Below, piece by piece: positions 23,405-30,615 of a stretch of DNA of 39,306 nucleotides. Every line of letters begins with the position of its first letter. The first letter of the stretch is position 1. Both the position numbers and the translations under genes were made by a program. This DNA comes from Firmicutes bacterium UBA6132 (GTDB taxonomy: Bacteria; Bacillota_A; Clostridia; Tissierellales; Sedimentibacteraceae): positions 1-39,306 of the forward strand of contig DIVM01000205.1 in assembly GCA_002435835.1 (NCBI GenBank), given 5' to 3'. Below the pieces are notes generated by a model. It was not told the origin of the DNA. It saw only the letters and a list, made by a program, of their open reading frames with translations, and did not search any database.

Positions 23405-24015
23405 TGAAAAGATATATACAATTGTTAATACAAGCAGCATTTTTTGTGTTATTCATAGTTTTAGTTGCTGTAGGCAAAATAAATTTATGGATGGGTCTAT
23501 TCGTACCAAGTATTGTCGCCTCTCTATTTTTAGGACGAGTATACTGTGGCTGGATTTGCCCAATCAATCCTAGCATGAACCTAGTGACTTGGCTTAAAAA
23601 GAAACTTAATATAAAAAGTTTTAATATTCCAAAGGGCTTAATGAAACCTACAGTGCGTTATTTATTTTTTGTATTATTTTTTATTATATTGATTTTAAAT
23701 TTAAAAAACGGTCAAAAGCTTCCAGTGCTTCCTTTAATTATTTTACTTGGTATGATAATAACATTATTTTTCAATGAAGAAATGTTTCATAGATTTTTAT
23801 GCCCCTTTGGCACAATATTACATTTCACTTCATCAAAATCAAACCATCACATGTCTATTGATGAAGACAAATGCAATAACTGCGGCAAATGCATGAGAGT
23901 ATGTACAGCTAAAGCTGTAGAAAAAGGCCGAACACATAATATTTTGAAAATTGATTGCCTTGTTTGTATGAAATGTTCAAGAAACTGTAAACAGAACGCC
24001 ATAAATTACAAATAA
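23404..24015 (+). CDS. Short NapH-like membrane 4Fe-4S protein
   Basis: A 203-residue protein starting at GTG, with about four membrane helices, the motifs YCGWICPINPSMN and FLCPFGTILHF, then a C-terminal ferredoxin domain CNNCGKCMRVCTAKA and CLVCMKCSRNCKQNA (two [4Fe-4S] clusters). It is smaller than the 290-residue relative at 21119-21991 but shares its plan, so this locus has two related electron-transfer membrane proteins, one on each side of the Crp/Fnr gene, each preceded by the same operator. Redox partners are unknown; ferredoxin, or a quinone or thiol system, are candidates. Confidence 0.9.
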   Translation: MKRYIQLLIQAAFFVLFIVLVAVGKINLWMGLFVPSIVASLFLGRVYCGWICPINPSMNLVTWLKKKLNIKSFNIPKGLMKPTVRYLFFVLFFIILILNLKNGQKLPVLPLIILLGMIITLFFNEEMFHRFLCPFGTILHFTSSKSNHHMSIDEDKCNNCGKCMRVCTAKAVEKGRTHNILKIDCLVCMKCSRNCKQNAINYK

Positions 24016-24305
24016 TAAATTTAATTGATAAACTTTTTCACAAATTTTTATAATAATTACATCTACTTAATAAAAAATCTATATTCACTGCAGTAGTGAA
24101 TATAGATTTAAATGGTGCAGATATGGGATTAGATTGTAAGTCATGGTATAATTGTTATTTAGATTACTATTCACTTATCAATACAGATCAAAATAATAAT
24201 ATTTAATTATCTTTAAAAAGCCTTTATTTCAAAAGTGTTGAAGATGAGATTAATTGTTTTAATGACTTTCTAAAACTCGTAATTTTCAATATTATTATGA
24301 CATAT
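24016..24305. other. Gene-poor stretch with a terminator and a small open frame
   Basis: Between two convergent transcripts. It contains the hairpin at 24075-24109 and a 27-codon plus-strand frame at 24123-24206 (MGLDCKSWYNCYLDYYSLIN and seven more residues) without a ribosome site; a second open stretch follows up to about 24300. These look like remnants of a degraded gene, not a working one. Confidence 0.35.
24075..24109. terminator. Bidirectional terminator between the iron-sulfur gene and the PAS kinase
   Basis: Perfect 15-base-pair stem (arms 24075-24089 and 24095-24109) with loop GCAGT; six T follow on the minus strand. It lies 60 bases past the plus-strand iron-sulfur gene and 200 bases past the kinase stop. 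Confidence 0.75.
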
Positions 24306-26801
24306 TTAATCAATAGAATAAATATCAGAAAATTCAATTTTTATAGTTTCAATTTTATTGCTATAAGAATTAGTTCGTTCTCTATCTTGGCTTTCTATTG
24401 TTTTTGCAGGAAGCTCAACTTTAAAAATGCTTCCTTTATTCACTTCACTCTCAACACTTATATTCCCTCCATGCAGTTCAACAAATGACTTTATTAAAGA
24501 TAGCCCAATGCCACTACCTTCTGCATTTCGAGACAAACTTTTATCTTCCTGATAAAATTTATTAAATATATGATCTAAATTTTGTTTTTCAATTCCTATT
24601 CCCATGTCCTTAACCGTAATTTCAACAGTTTCTTTTTTACTTTGGACGTTTACAAATATCTCACTATTTGGATTAGAAAATTTAATTGCATTTGAAATTA
24701 GGTTTAACATAATCCTTTCTACCTTATCTGTGTCACAAGCAATAATTTTCTCTTCAACATTTGTATCAAATATTATTTTTAATTCTCTTGATTTTACATA
24801 TTCTGAAACTGACTGGACAATATTTTCAATAACATTTACAATATCTACATTATCTACATTAAGCATTAATAATCCGGAATTGCTTTTAGATAAATCAACT
24901 ATATTATTTATAAGTTTTGTAAGCCTGTAACAATTTTGTCTAATGCTATTATTGTAATTAAAGAGTTTATCCTTTATATCTTCGATTGAATCGCTTTTTA
25001 AATAAACATCCATTAATTGATTGGCTGAAAATATGACATTTAAAGGAGTCTTAAGTTCATGTGATACATTTACATATAGCTCATCTTGCATTTTAATAAG
25101 TTCTTCCACTTTGCGATTGTGCATTACCTCTTCTGTTATATCATTGAACAGTACTCCAACTTTAGTACCTTTTTCTAAGTCAATTTTAAAAACGTAAACA
25201 TCAAGCCACATATTTAATACTTTTACTTCCTTTACAAATCTTATTGGCTGGCCAGTCAAAGCTACCTTGCCAAATGTTTCATGCCAAAAATCTTCAAAAT
25301 CACATTTTAATTCCTTTGTAGTCTTTCCTATTACATATTTATTTATTGAGCCCATTTGCTTTTCACAGGCTGGATTTAATTCAATAAATCGAAAGTCCTC
25401 AGGTTTATTTTCCTTATCAAATATTACTTCTATAACCGCTAAGCCCTCATCAATTGAATTAAACAAATAACGATATTTCTCTTCGCTTTTTTTCAGTTCA
25501 AGCTGATATCTATAACGTTCACTGATATCTCTTATTGATAAAATCAAGCCTTTAAATTCACCTTTAGAATCTCTAACCACCGTTCTATTTATATCTATTA
25601 TTATTTGAGTACCGTCTTTAGAAAAACATTTTATTTCATCTGAATAAACTTCATCTTCTATACTGTACGCCTTATGTCTTTGCTCTGATGTCAATGGAAT
25701 TTTTTCTTTTGATATTTCTTCAACATAGTCTTGAGCAAAATCAAAAAACTTATGTCCTATTAACTCCTGTTCCTGCCATCCAAATAATTTTACAAAAGCT
25801 TTATTGCAATATATAATTCTATCATTTTCATCCACAACAATAATAGCATCTTTGACATTGGATAATATTTTAGCTTGAAGATTAAGCTTTTCTTCATATT
25901 CTTTTTGATCTGTAATATCACGGCTGATTCCAACTAAAGCGTATGGTTGTCCATTTTCATCCCTTACAAGTTTCCTCCTATCACCAAACCAACGGTATTC
26001 TCCATTCTTTACCTTCCATTGATACTCTATATCCTCTAATGATTCAGATCCAGTTGCCACCAGTTTATGTTGCTCGATGGAAAGCTTACGATCATTGGGA
26101 TGAATTCTCTCAAATACTTCTTCGGTAGAAATGTTGTTTATTTCTTTTACAGCAAACCCCGTCAACTCCACTTGAGACGGACTCATATATACGTACTTTC
26201 CTGTTTTCAGATCAAGCATGCTAATGCCATCACGGGAGTTTTTTAGGATTGTTTTCATCATTTCTTCACTATCTCTCAAAGCCTTTTCAATCCTTTTAAA
26301 GTTAGTTACATCCTCAAAAATACCAATAGCTGAAGTCACTGTTCCATTTTCATCAAGTAACGGTGAAGTACATACTAAGACGGATATTTGTGTGCCGTCA
26401 GGTTTTTCTATTATCATATTCTTGTTTCGAACTTCCTCGCCATATTTTAAGGAATAGATTATTGGCATTTCATCAAGCGGATAAGGGGTTCCATCAAGTT
26501 TTAAAGCCTTTACTTTAGCAAAATGAGAATCAAGGTCAAAACCAAGATAGTTTATTCCATAAATGTCCAAGGCTCTTTTATTCAAATATGAAAATTTTTG
26601 TTCTTCCGCATCTATTATAACTACAGCTGAAGGCATTGCTTCCAAAATTGTTTTTAAATAAGTTAAGTCTATTTTATATTTGTCTTTTATTTTATTATTT
26701 TCTTTGTAAACAATGAGCTCTTGCTTCAAACTATCGTTTTGCATTTTAAGCATAATTATTTCATTGATAAGTTTTTCTTTACTACTAATTATGTTGCTCA
26801 T
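24306..26801 (-). CDS. Multi-PAS sensor histidine kinase (orphan)
   Basis: An 831-residue cytoplasmic kinase without membrane segments. Order: N-terminal coiled coil (1-50); four PAS/PAC units (about 55-175, 180-300, 305-430, 445-550), with PAC signatures such as YRWFGDRRKLVRDENGQPYA and FKGLILSIRDISERYRY; a HisKA domain with His581 in VSHELKTPLN; and an HATPase with ISNAIKFSN, KDMGIGIEKQ and GSGIGLSLIKSFVELHGG. Tandem PAS domains sense redox state, light or small ligands, but no cofactor residue stands out. No receiver or output regulator is adjacent, so its partner is elsewhere. ATG 26801 is preceded by AGGAGA; the longer frame from 26846 has no ribosome site. It is a single-gene unit. Confidence 0.93.
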   Translation of the reverse strand: MSNIISSKEKLINEIIMLKMQNDSLKQELIVYKENNKIKDKYKIDLTYLKTILEAMPSAVVIIDAEEQKFSYLNKRALDIYGINYLGFDLDSHFAKVKALKLDGTPYPLDEMPIIYSLKYGEEVRNKNMIIEKPDGTQISVLVCTSPLLDENGTVTSAIGIFEDVTNFKRIEKALRDSEEMMKTILKNSRDGISMLDLKTGKYVYMSPSQVELTGFAVKEINNISTEEVFERIHPNDRKLSIEQHKLVATGSESLEDIEYQWKVKNGEYRWFGDRRKLVRDENGQPYALVGISRDITDQKEYEEKLNLQAKILSNVKDAIIVVDENDRIIYCNKAFVKLFGWQEQELIGHKFFDFAQDYVEEISKEKIPLTSEQRHKAYSIEDEVYSDEIKCFSKDGTQIIIDINRTVVRDSKGEFKGLILSIRDISERYRYQLELKKSEEKYRYLFNSIDEGLAVIEVIFDKENKPEDFRFIELNPACEKQMGSINKYVIGKTTKELKCDFEDFWHETFGKVALTGQPIRFVKEVKVLNMWLDVYVFKIDLEKGTKVGVLFNDITEEVMHNRKVEELIKMQDELYVNVSHELKTPLNVIFSANQLMDVYLKSDSIEDIKDKLFNYNNSIRQNCYRLTKLINNIVDLSKSNSGLLMLNVDNVDIVNVIENIVQSVSEYVKSRELKIIFDTNVEEKIIACDTDKVERIMLNLISNAIKFSNPNSEIFVNVQSKKETVEITVKDMGIGIEKQNLDHIFNKFYQEDKSLSRNAEGSGIGLSLIKSFVELHGGNISVESEVNKGSIFKVELPAKTIESQDRERTNSYSNKIETIKIEFSDIYSID

Positions 26802-27005
26802 ATAAAAATCTCCTATTGAATGATGAATAAGTATAACGTTTTGCAAGTGATATTATTATATAGCAAAAACAACGCAAATATTGTCATATGTTGTAATATG
26901 TTGTTATATTATTAAACAAATTCAATTATTTTATCAATTTTTACATTGCTAACGTAACATGTTAATATGTATCATAAATAATTCAACTATATAAATATAA
27001 TATTA

Positions 27006-27028
27006 GGATGTTCCTTTTAGGAGCATCC
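27006..27028. terminator. Terminator after the permease pair
   Basis: Nine-pair stem with one wobble GGATGTTCC/GGAGCATCC, loop of five, 30 bases past the permease stop. The T-run is best on the plus strand, so it may mainly insulate the region. Confidence 0.6.
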
Positions 27029-27057
27029 CATTTTTTATCTTTAATTTTAAATTCTTA

Positions 27058-27600
27058 TTAAATTTTCAATGCATTTAAATAAATATTTTCTTTTTCCTCT
27101 TTAGATAATAATTTCTCTGTATTATATGCAATAATTGCAATTCCAAACAAGTCTGCTATAAATCTTATAATTGTAAACTTTAAACCCATTGAGGATGCTT
27201 CAAATAACAATAGTGGAATTTTGGTAGTTGACCATGCTCCGATCATAATAAATACATTTGAAAGTCTACTTCCCTTTTTTAATAGTATACCTGCAACAGG
27301 AAAAGCTGCATATAGAGGTCCAGCTGCTGCAGAACCTAAGAAAAATGCAATCAAAACGCCAATTAAACCAGACTTCTCTCCCATATATTTAACCATTGTT
27401 TCTCTTTTAACCCAAACATCTAAGAGACCTAAAAGAATAAAAATTGGTGGAATGATTGACAGCATTTCAATAGTGTTTTTCAAAGATATTTGGACTGATT
27501 TGTGTCCTATATCAGGGTTAATAAATAATACCGCAATGTTTAATATTAAAAGTGATACAAAGACTTTATATCTTTTTAGAATTTTTTTAATTTTATCCAT
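27058..27600 (-). CDS. Half-size permease (COG0701/ArsP-like), second half
   Basis: A 180-residue membrane protein with about five helices. GEKSGLIGVLIAFFLGSAAAGPLYAAFPVA is the typical core of the DUF318/ArsP permease family (PF03773), with IMIGAWSTTKIPLLLFE as the following transmembrane loop. Full-length members have about 300-340 residues with two similar halves; this gene carries one half with an extra N-terminal helix. Its start codon overlaps the stop of the partner gene by one base, so the two proteins are co-translated and most likely form a heterodimer. The substrate is unknown; relatives move trivalent organoarsenicals or other small molecules. No arsenic genes are near. Confidence 0.85.
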   Translation of the reverse strand: MDKIKKILKRYKVFVSLLILNIAVLFINPDIGHKSVQISLKNTIEMLSIIPPIFILLGLLDVWVKRETMVKYMGEKSGLIGVLIAFFLGSAAAGPLYAAFPVAGILLKKGSRLSNVFIMIGAWSTTKIPLLLFEASSMGLKFTIIRFIADLFGIAIIAYNTEKLLSKEEKENIYLNALKI

Positions 27601-28058
27601 TACATGAATACCCCCATTATAAAAGCTACTATTAAAGAAAACATAAAAGCTTCCGCATTTCTAATAATAGTTGCTTTCTTACCAAAATACTTAAACTCAA
27701 CGGGCATGGTAACTATCCCTACCATCATAAGAGTTGATACAAAAGCTGCTATTTGCATATACCCCGCACCACTTTTCAACAAAGCAGCTGCAAGAGTAAA
27801 AGCTACAAATCCTGGAATAAGAGTAATAGCGCCAATCATTGAAGCAATTAATACTCCAACCCAGCCAGATTCTTTACCTAAAAGTTTCGAAATTTGTTCT
27901 GGAGTCAGTACAGATAGTGCAAGACCTATAAGTATTAATATTGATAAAAATTGTGGCAAAATATTTTCAAATGACTTCCATGCCTTTTTTAATGCAAGCA
28001 TTGTTTTTTCTCTGCTTTTAAAAAATGATATTAATGTTGGGGAAATATTGAGCATCAA
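27600..28058 (-). CDS. Half-size permease (COG0701/ArsP-like), first half
   Basis: A protein of up to 152 residues with four helices. Its core GKESGWVGVLIASMIGAITLIPGFVAFTLAAALLKSG aligns with the core of the neighbouring gene (both have GVLIA, a glycine-rich turn, a proline and LLKxG), showing that the pair arose by duplication or by splitting of one PF03773 permease. The start is uncertain: the longest frame opens with TTG at 28058 followed by ATG at 28055, while ATG 28001 gives a 133-residue form; none has a strong ribosome site. It is the first gene of the pair. The gene start overlaps a plus-strand remnant frame (28035-28199). Confidence 0.82.
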   Translation of the reverse strand: MMLNISPTLISFFKSREKTMLALKKAWKSFENILPQFLSILILIGLALSVLTPEQISKLLGKESGWVGVLIASMIGAITLIPGFVAFTLAAALLKSGAGYMQIAAFVSTLMMVGIVTMPVEFKYFGKKATIIRNAEAFMFSLIVAFIMGVFM

Positions 28059-28199
28059 GAACTTTCTTTATTGGATATACATTCTCCAAAATGTACTAGA
28101 TGCATAAATTTATCTTGGAACGAAAGTGAATATATTTCAGAATCATCTAGATTATTTAAAGACTATATAATAGAATTTTTTAATAACTTGCAGAAATAA
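28035..28199 (+). pseudogene. Possible 3' remnant of a lost gene
   Basis: A 54-codon open frame without a start codon ends at 28199: it contains HSPKCTRCINLSWNESEYIS and then SSRLFKDYIIEFFNNLQK. The CxxC and natural-looking composition suggest the tail of a former protein, but I cannot name a family; chance remains possible. Confidence 0.25.
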
Positions 28200-28230
28200 A
28201 AAATGAAAATGATGTGATTCTGGCTCATAA

Positions 28231-28269
28231 AAAAACAGGAATATAATTTTAAAATTTATTCCTGTTTTT
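28231..28269. terminator. Terminator of the hydrogenase operon
   Basis: Thirteen-pair perfect stem AAAAACAGGAATA/TATTCCTGTTTTT with an A/T loop, T-run on both strands, 32 bases after the hypE stop. Confidence 0.85.
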
Positions 28270-28300
28270 TCGTATAATATAATTATTTCAAATTCCAATT

Positions 28301-29302
28301 TCAACAAATTCTTGGCAGCAAACTTTCTTCTAATGGCCCTATAATTCTCTTACCGCCTATAACAGTCTCCATTAAAACATTGCTTTTAATACCAGATGCA
28401 AAATTTCCTATAATAGCAGAATTTTCACAACCTGATATGCCTTTTATCTCCTCTAATAAATCTTTACTTATCTGTTTTTCTGCTACAATAATCATCCTTC
28501 CCTCACATGCAAGATAAAGAGGGTCAAGTCCTAACATTTCATTTACAGATTTAACTTCTCTTATGATTGGAATTAATTCTTCATTTAAAACAATCCCTAT
28601 ATTAGCTTTTTCTGCTATCTCGTTTAGTGCAGTTGCCACTCCGCCTCTTGTTGGATCTTTCATTAATTTTATATATTTCAAATTCTTTTGTAACTTTTGT
28701 ATGATATTATTTAAAGGCATGCAATCACTTTGAATTTTTCCTTCTATATTAATTTTATACCTTTCAACAGCTATTGTTGTACCGTGTTCTGCAATACCTC
28801 CGGTTATTATTATGCTGTCTCCTTCTATAATTGGTTTTGGATTGTATTCTTCTATAACAACTCCGATACCAGAAGTGTTAATAAATATTCCATCTACAGA
28901 ACCTTTTTCAACAACCTTTGTATCTCCTGTAATTATACTTACTCCTGCTTTTTTACATGTATCTCCAATGGACTCAGCTATTTTAGTTAATGATTTTATA
29001 TCAAAACCTTCTTCTATTATGAATGAGCAGCTTAAATATAACGGTTTTGCACCTGCAACAGACAAATCATTTATTGTACCACAAACTGCTAATTTTCCGA
29101 TGTCTCCTCCTTGAAAAAAAATCGGTTTTACAACAAATGAATCTGTTGTAAAAGCTAATCTACCCTGATTAATTTCAAAAATAGCAGCATCAGTAGAATT
29201 AACAAGCATTTCATTCCCAAAATGTTTATAAAAAACTTCATTAATTAGCGAATTAGTATATTTACCACCGTCACCGTATTTTAGTGTTATAATATTTTCC
29301 AT
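28301..29302 (-). CDS. hypE: Hydrogenase maturation protein HypE
   Basis: A 333-residue PurM-like ATPase: LKYGDGGKYTNSLI at the N terminus, DAAIFEINQGRLAFTTDSFVV, GGDIGKLAVCGTINDLSVAGA with ATP-binding aspartates, KDPTRGGVATALNEIA, and the required C-terminal cysteine in LLPRIC. HypE receives a carbamoyl group on this cysteine from HypF, dehydrates it to thiocyanate and gives cyanide to the iron of the NiFe site. Start ATG 29302 has AAGGAGG upstream, directly following hypD with no gap. It is the last gene of the hydrogenase operon. Confidence 0.97.
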   Translation of the reverse strand: MENIITLKYGDGGKYTNSLINEVFYKHFGNEMLVNSTDAAIFEINQGRLAFTTDSFVVKPIFFQGGDIGKLAVCGTINDLSVAGAKPLYLSCSFIIEEGFDIKSLTKIAESIGDTCKKAGVSIITGDTKVVEKGSVDGIFINTSGIGVVIEEYNPKPIIEGDSIIITGGIAEHGTTIAVERYKINIEGKIQSDCMPLNNIIQKLQKNLKYIKLMKDPTRGGVATALNEIAEKANIGIVLNEELIPIIREVKSVNEMLGLDPLYLACEGRMIIVAEKQISKDLLEEIKGISGCENSAIIGNFASGIKSNVLMETVIGGKRIIGPLEESLLPRIC

Positions 29303-30379
29303 TTATACTTCCTCCTTATATCTATATGCTATAGAACAAGAACCCTCTGAAGATACCATACATGGTCCATAAGGTTTAAATGGATTACATATCTCACCAA
29401 AAAGATTGCATTCTTCTGGGGTTTTATTGCCAAGCAAAATGTTTTTACATTGACAACTATTATTATTTTTAGATATCTTTCTTTCTAACTTAAAAGCATT
29501 AAAAGCATCATATTTCTTATAATTTTCATTTATATTTAAAGAAGAATCTTTAATTATTCCAATTCCTCTCCATTCTCCATCAGAAACCTTAAATACCTCT
29601 TTTATTAACCTTTTTGCTTCAAGATTACCATTAGATTTTACACATCGTGTATATAAATTATTTAATTTCTTCTTTTCATTTTGTGTAATCTGTTTTACCA
29701 AATTATGTATACCTATTAAAATATCCTCTGCTTCAAATCCACACACTGCTGCAGGCAGATAATAATCTTCTTCAATAAATCTAAAGTATTCAGAGCCTGT
29801 TACACTTGCCACATGACCAGGACAAATAAATCCATCTATATTATAGACAGTCTGTCCAATTATATAATGTAGTACTGGTGGCATAAGTTTAAGCGATGTT
29901 AGGAAAAACAGATTATCGATTTTTCTTTCAGCAGCACTTTTGATGGTAAGTGCAATAACAGGTGCAGTAGTTTCAAAACCTACTCCTAAAAAAACAATTT
30001 TTTTATCTTTTGTTTTTTCTGCCATATCAATTAAGCTTAGTGGAGAATAAATTATTTTTACGTCTTCTCCCTTTGCTTTTTCATCTAACAAGTTTCCATT
30101 AGTTCCACTTACTCTAATCATGTCTCCAAATGCTGCAATTATGACATCGTATTTTTTTAATATTTCAATTGCATTATCAATATAGCTTTCTTCTGATACA
30201 CATACAGGACAACCTGGACCTGATATAAGTTTAATATTTGGAGGCAGTAAAGACTTTATTCCTGACATTGCAATATTCTTTGTATGTGTACCACAAACTT
30301 CCATGATCTTAATTTCCTTTATTTGTGTTGACATAAAGTTAATTTCATCAATTAGACGTTTGATTATTTTTTTATCCAT
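29303..30379 (-). CDS. hypD: Hydrogenase maturation protein HypD
   Basis: A 358-residue scaffold protein with a [4Fe-4S] cluster. Diagnostic motifs: IMEVCGTHTKNIAMSGIKSL (Cys-Gly-Thr-His), LISGPGCPVCVS, FLGVGFETTAPVIALTI, GFICPGHVASVTG, and a C-terminal cysteine-rich part (NSCQCKNILLGNKTPEECNLFG, CNPFKPYGPCMVSSEGSC) that holds the cluster. It assembles the Fe(CN)2CO group together with HypC. Start ATG 30379 with GAGGA; it overlaps hypC by eight bases. Confidence 0.97.
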   Translation of the reverse strand: MDKKIIKRLIDEINFMSTQIKEIKIMEVCGTHTKNIAMSGIKSLLPPNIKLISGPGCPVCVSEESYIDNAIEILKKYDVIIAAFGDMIRVSGTNGNLLDEKAKGEDVKIIYSPLSLIDMAEKTKDKKIVFLGVGFETTAPVIALTIKSAAERKIDNLFFLTSLKLMPPVLHYIIGQTVYNIDGFICPGHVASVTGSEYFRFIEEDYYLPAAVCGFEAEDILIGIHNLVKQITQNEKKKLNNLYTRCVKSNGNLEAKRLIKEVFKVSDGEWRGIGIIKDSSLNINENYKKYDAFNAFKLERKISKNNNSCQCKNILLGNKTPEECNLFGEICNPFKPYGPCMVSSEGSCSIAYRYKEEV

Positions 30380-30614
30380 GTTTATCCTCGTCTGTCTCTA
30401 TAAAATTACATAATGGTTTAATCATATCAAAATAAATATCAGAATAATTTTTATCGACTTTTTCTATGGCACATCCCGCATGAATTAATACGAAATCTCC
30501 AATTTTAGGATTATCAATTAATTGTATATTAACTATGGTTTCTACTCCCATTATTGTTACTTTTGCTCCGTGTAATGTTAATTCTATTATTTCACCAGGT
30601 ATTGCTATACACAT
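30372..30614 (-). CDS. hypC: Hydrogenase maturation chaperone HypC
   Basis: An 80-residue protein starting MCIAIPGEIIEL, where Cys2 after removal of Met binds the iron precursor. The OB-fold pattern IGDFVLIHAGCAIEKVD is intact and the C-terminal helix (SDIYFDMIKPLCNF) is present. It carries iron from HypD to the hydrogenase large subunit. It lies between hypF and hypD with a one-base gap and an eight-base overlap. Confidence 0.96.
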   Translation of the reverse strand: MCIAIPGEIIELTLHGAKVTIMGVETIVNIQLIDNPKIGDFVLIHAGCAIEKVDKNYSDIYFDMIKPLCNFIETDEDKHG

Positions 30615-30615
30615 T

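Noticed and set aside
24297..24488. 63-codon plus-strand open frame beginning near the kinase stop
   Set aside because: Mostly antisense to the PAS kinase C terminus; no ribosome site and no family features.
26955..26964. TAACATGTTA palindrome upstream of the PAS kinase
   Set aside because: Resembles the Crp/Fnr operator core only loosely and lacks the GTTACC half sites; too short to claim.
27604..28107. 167-codon plus-strand open frame
   Set aside because: Antisense to a half-permease with clear family motifs; no ribosome site.
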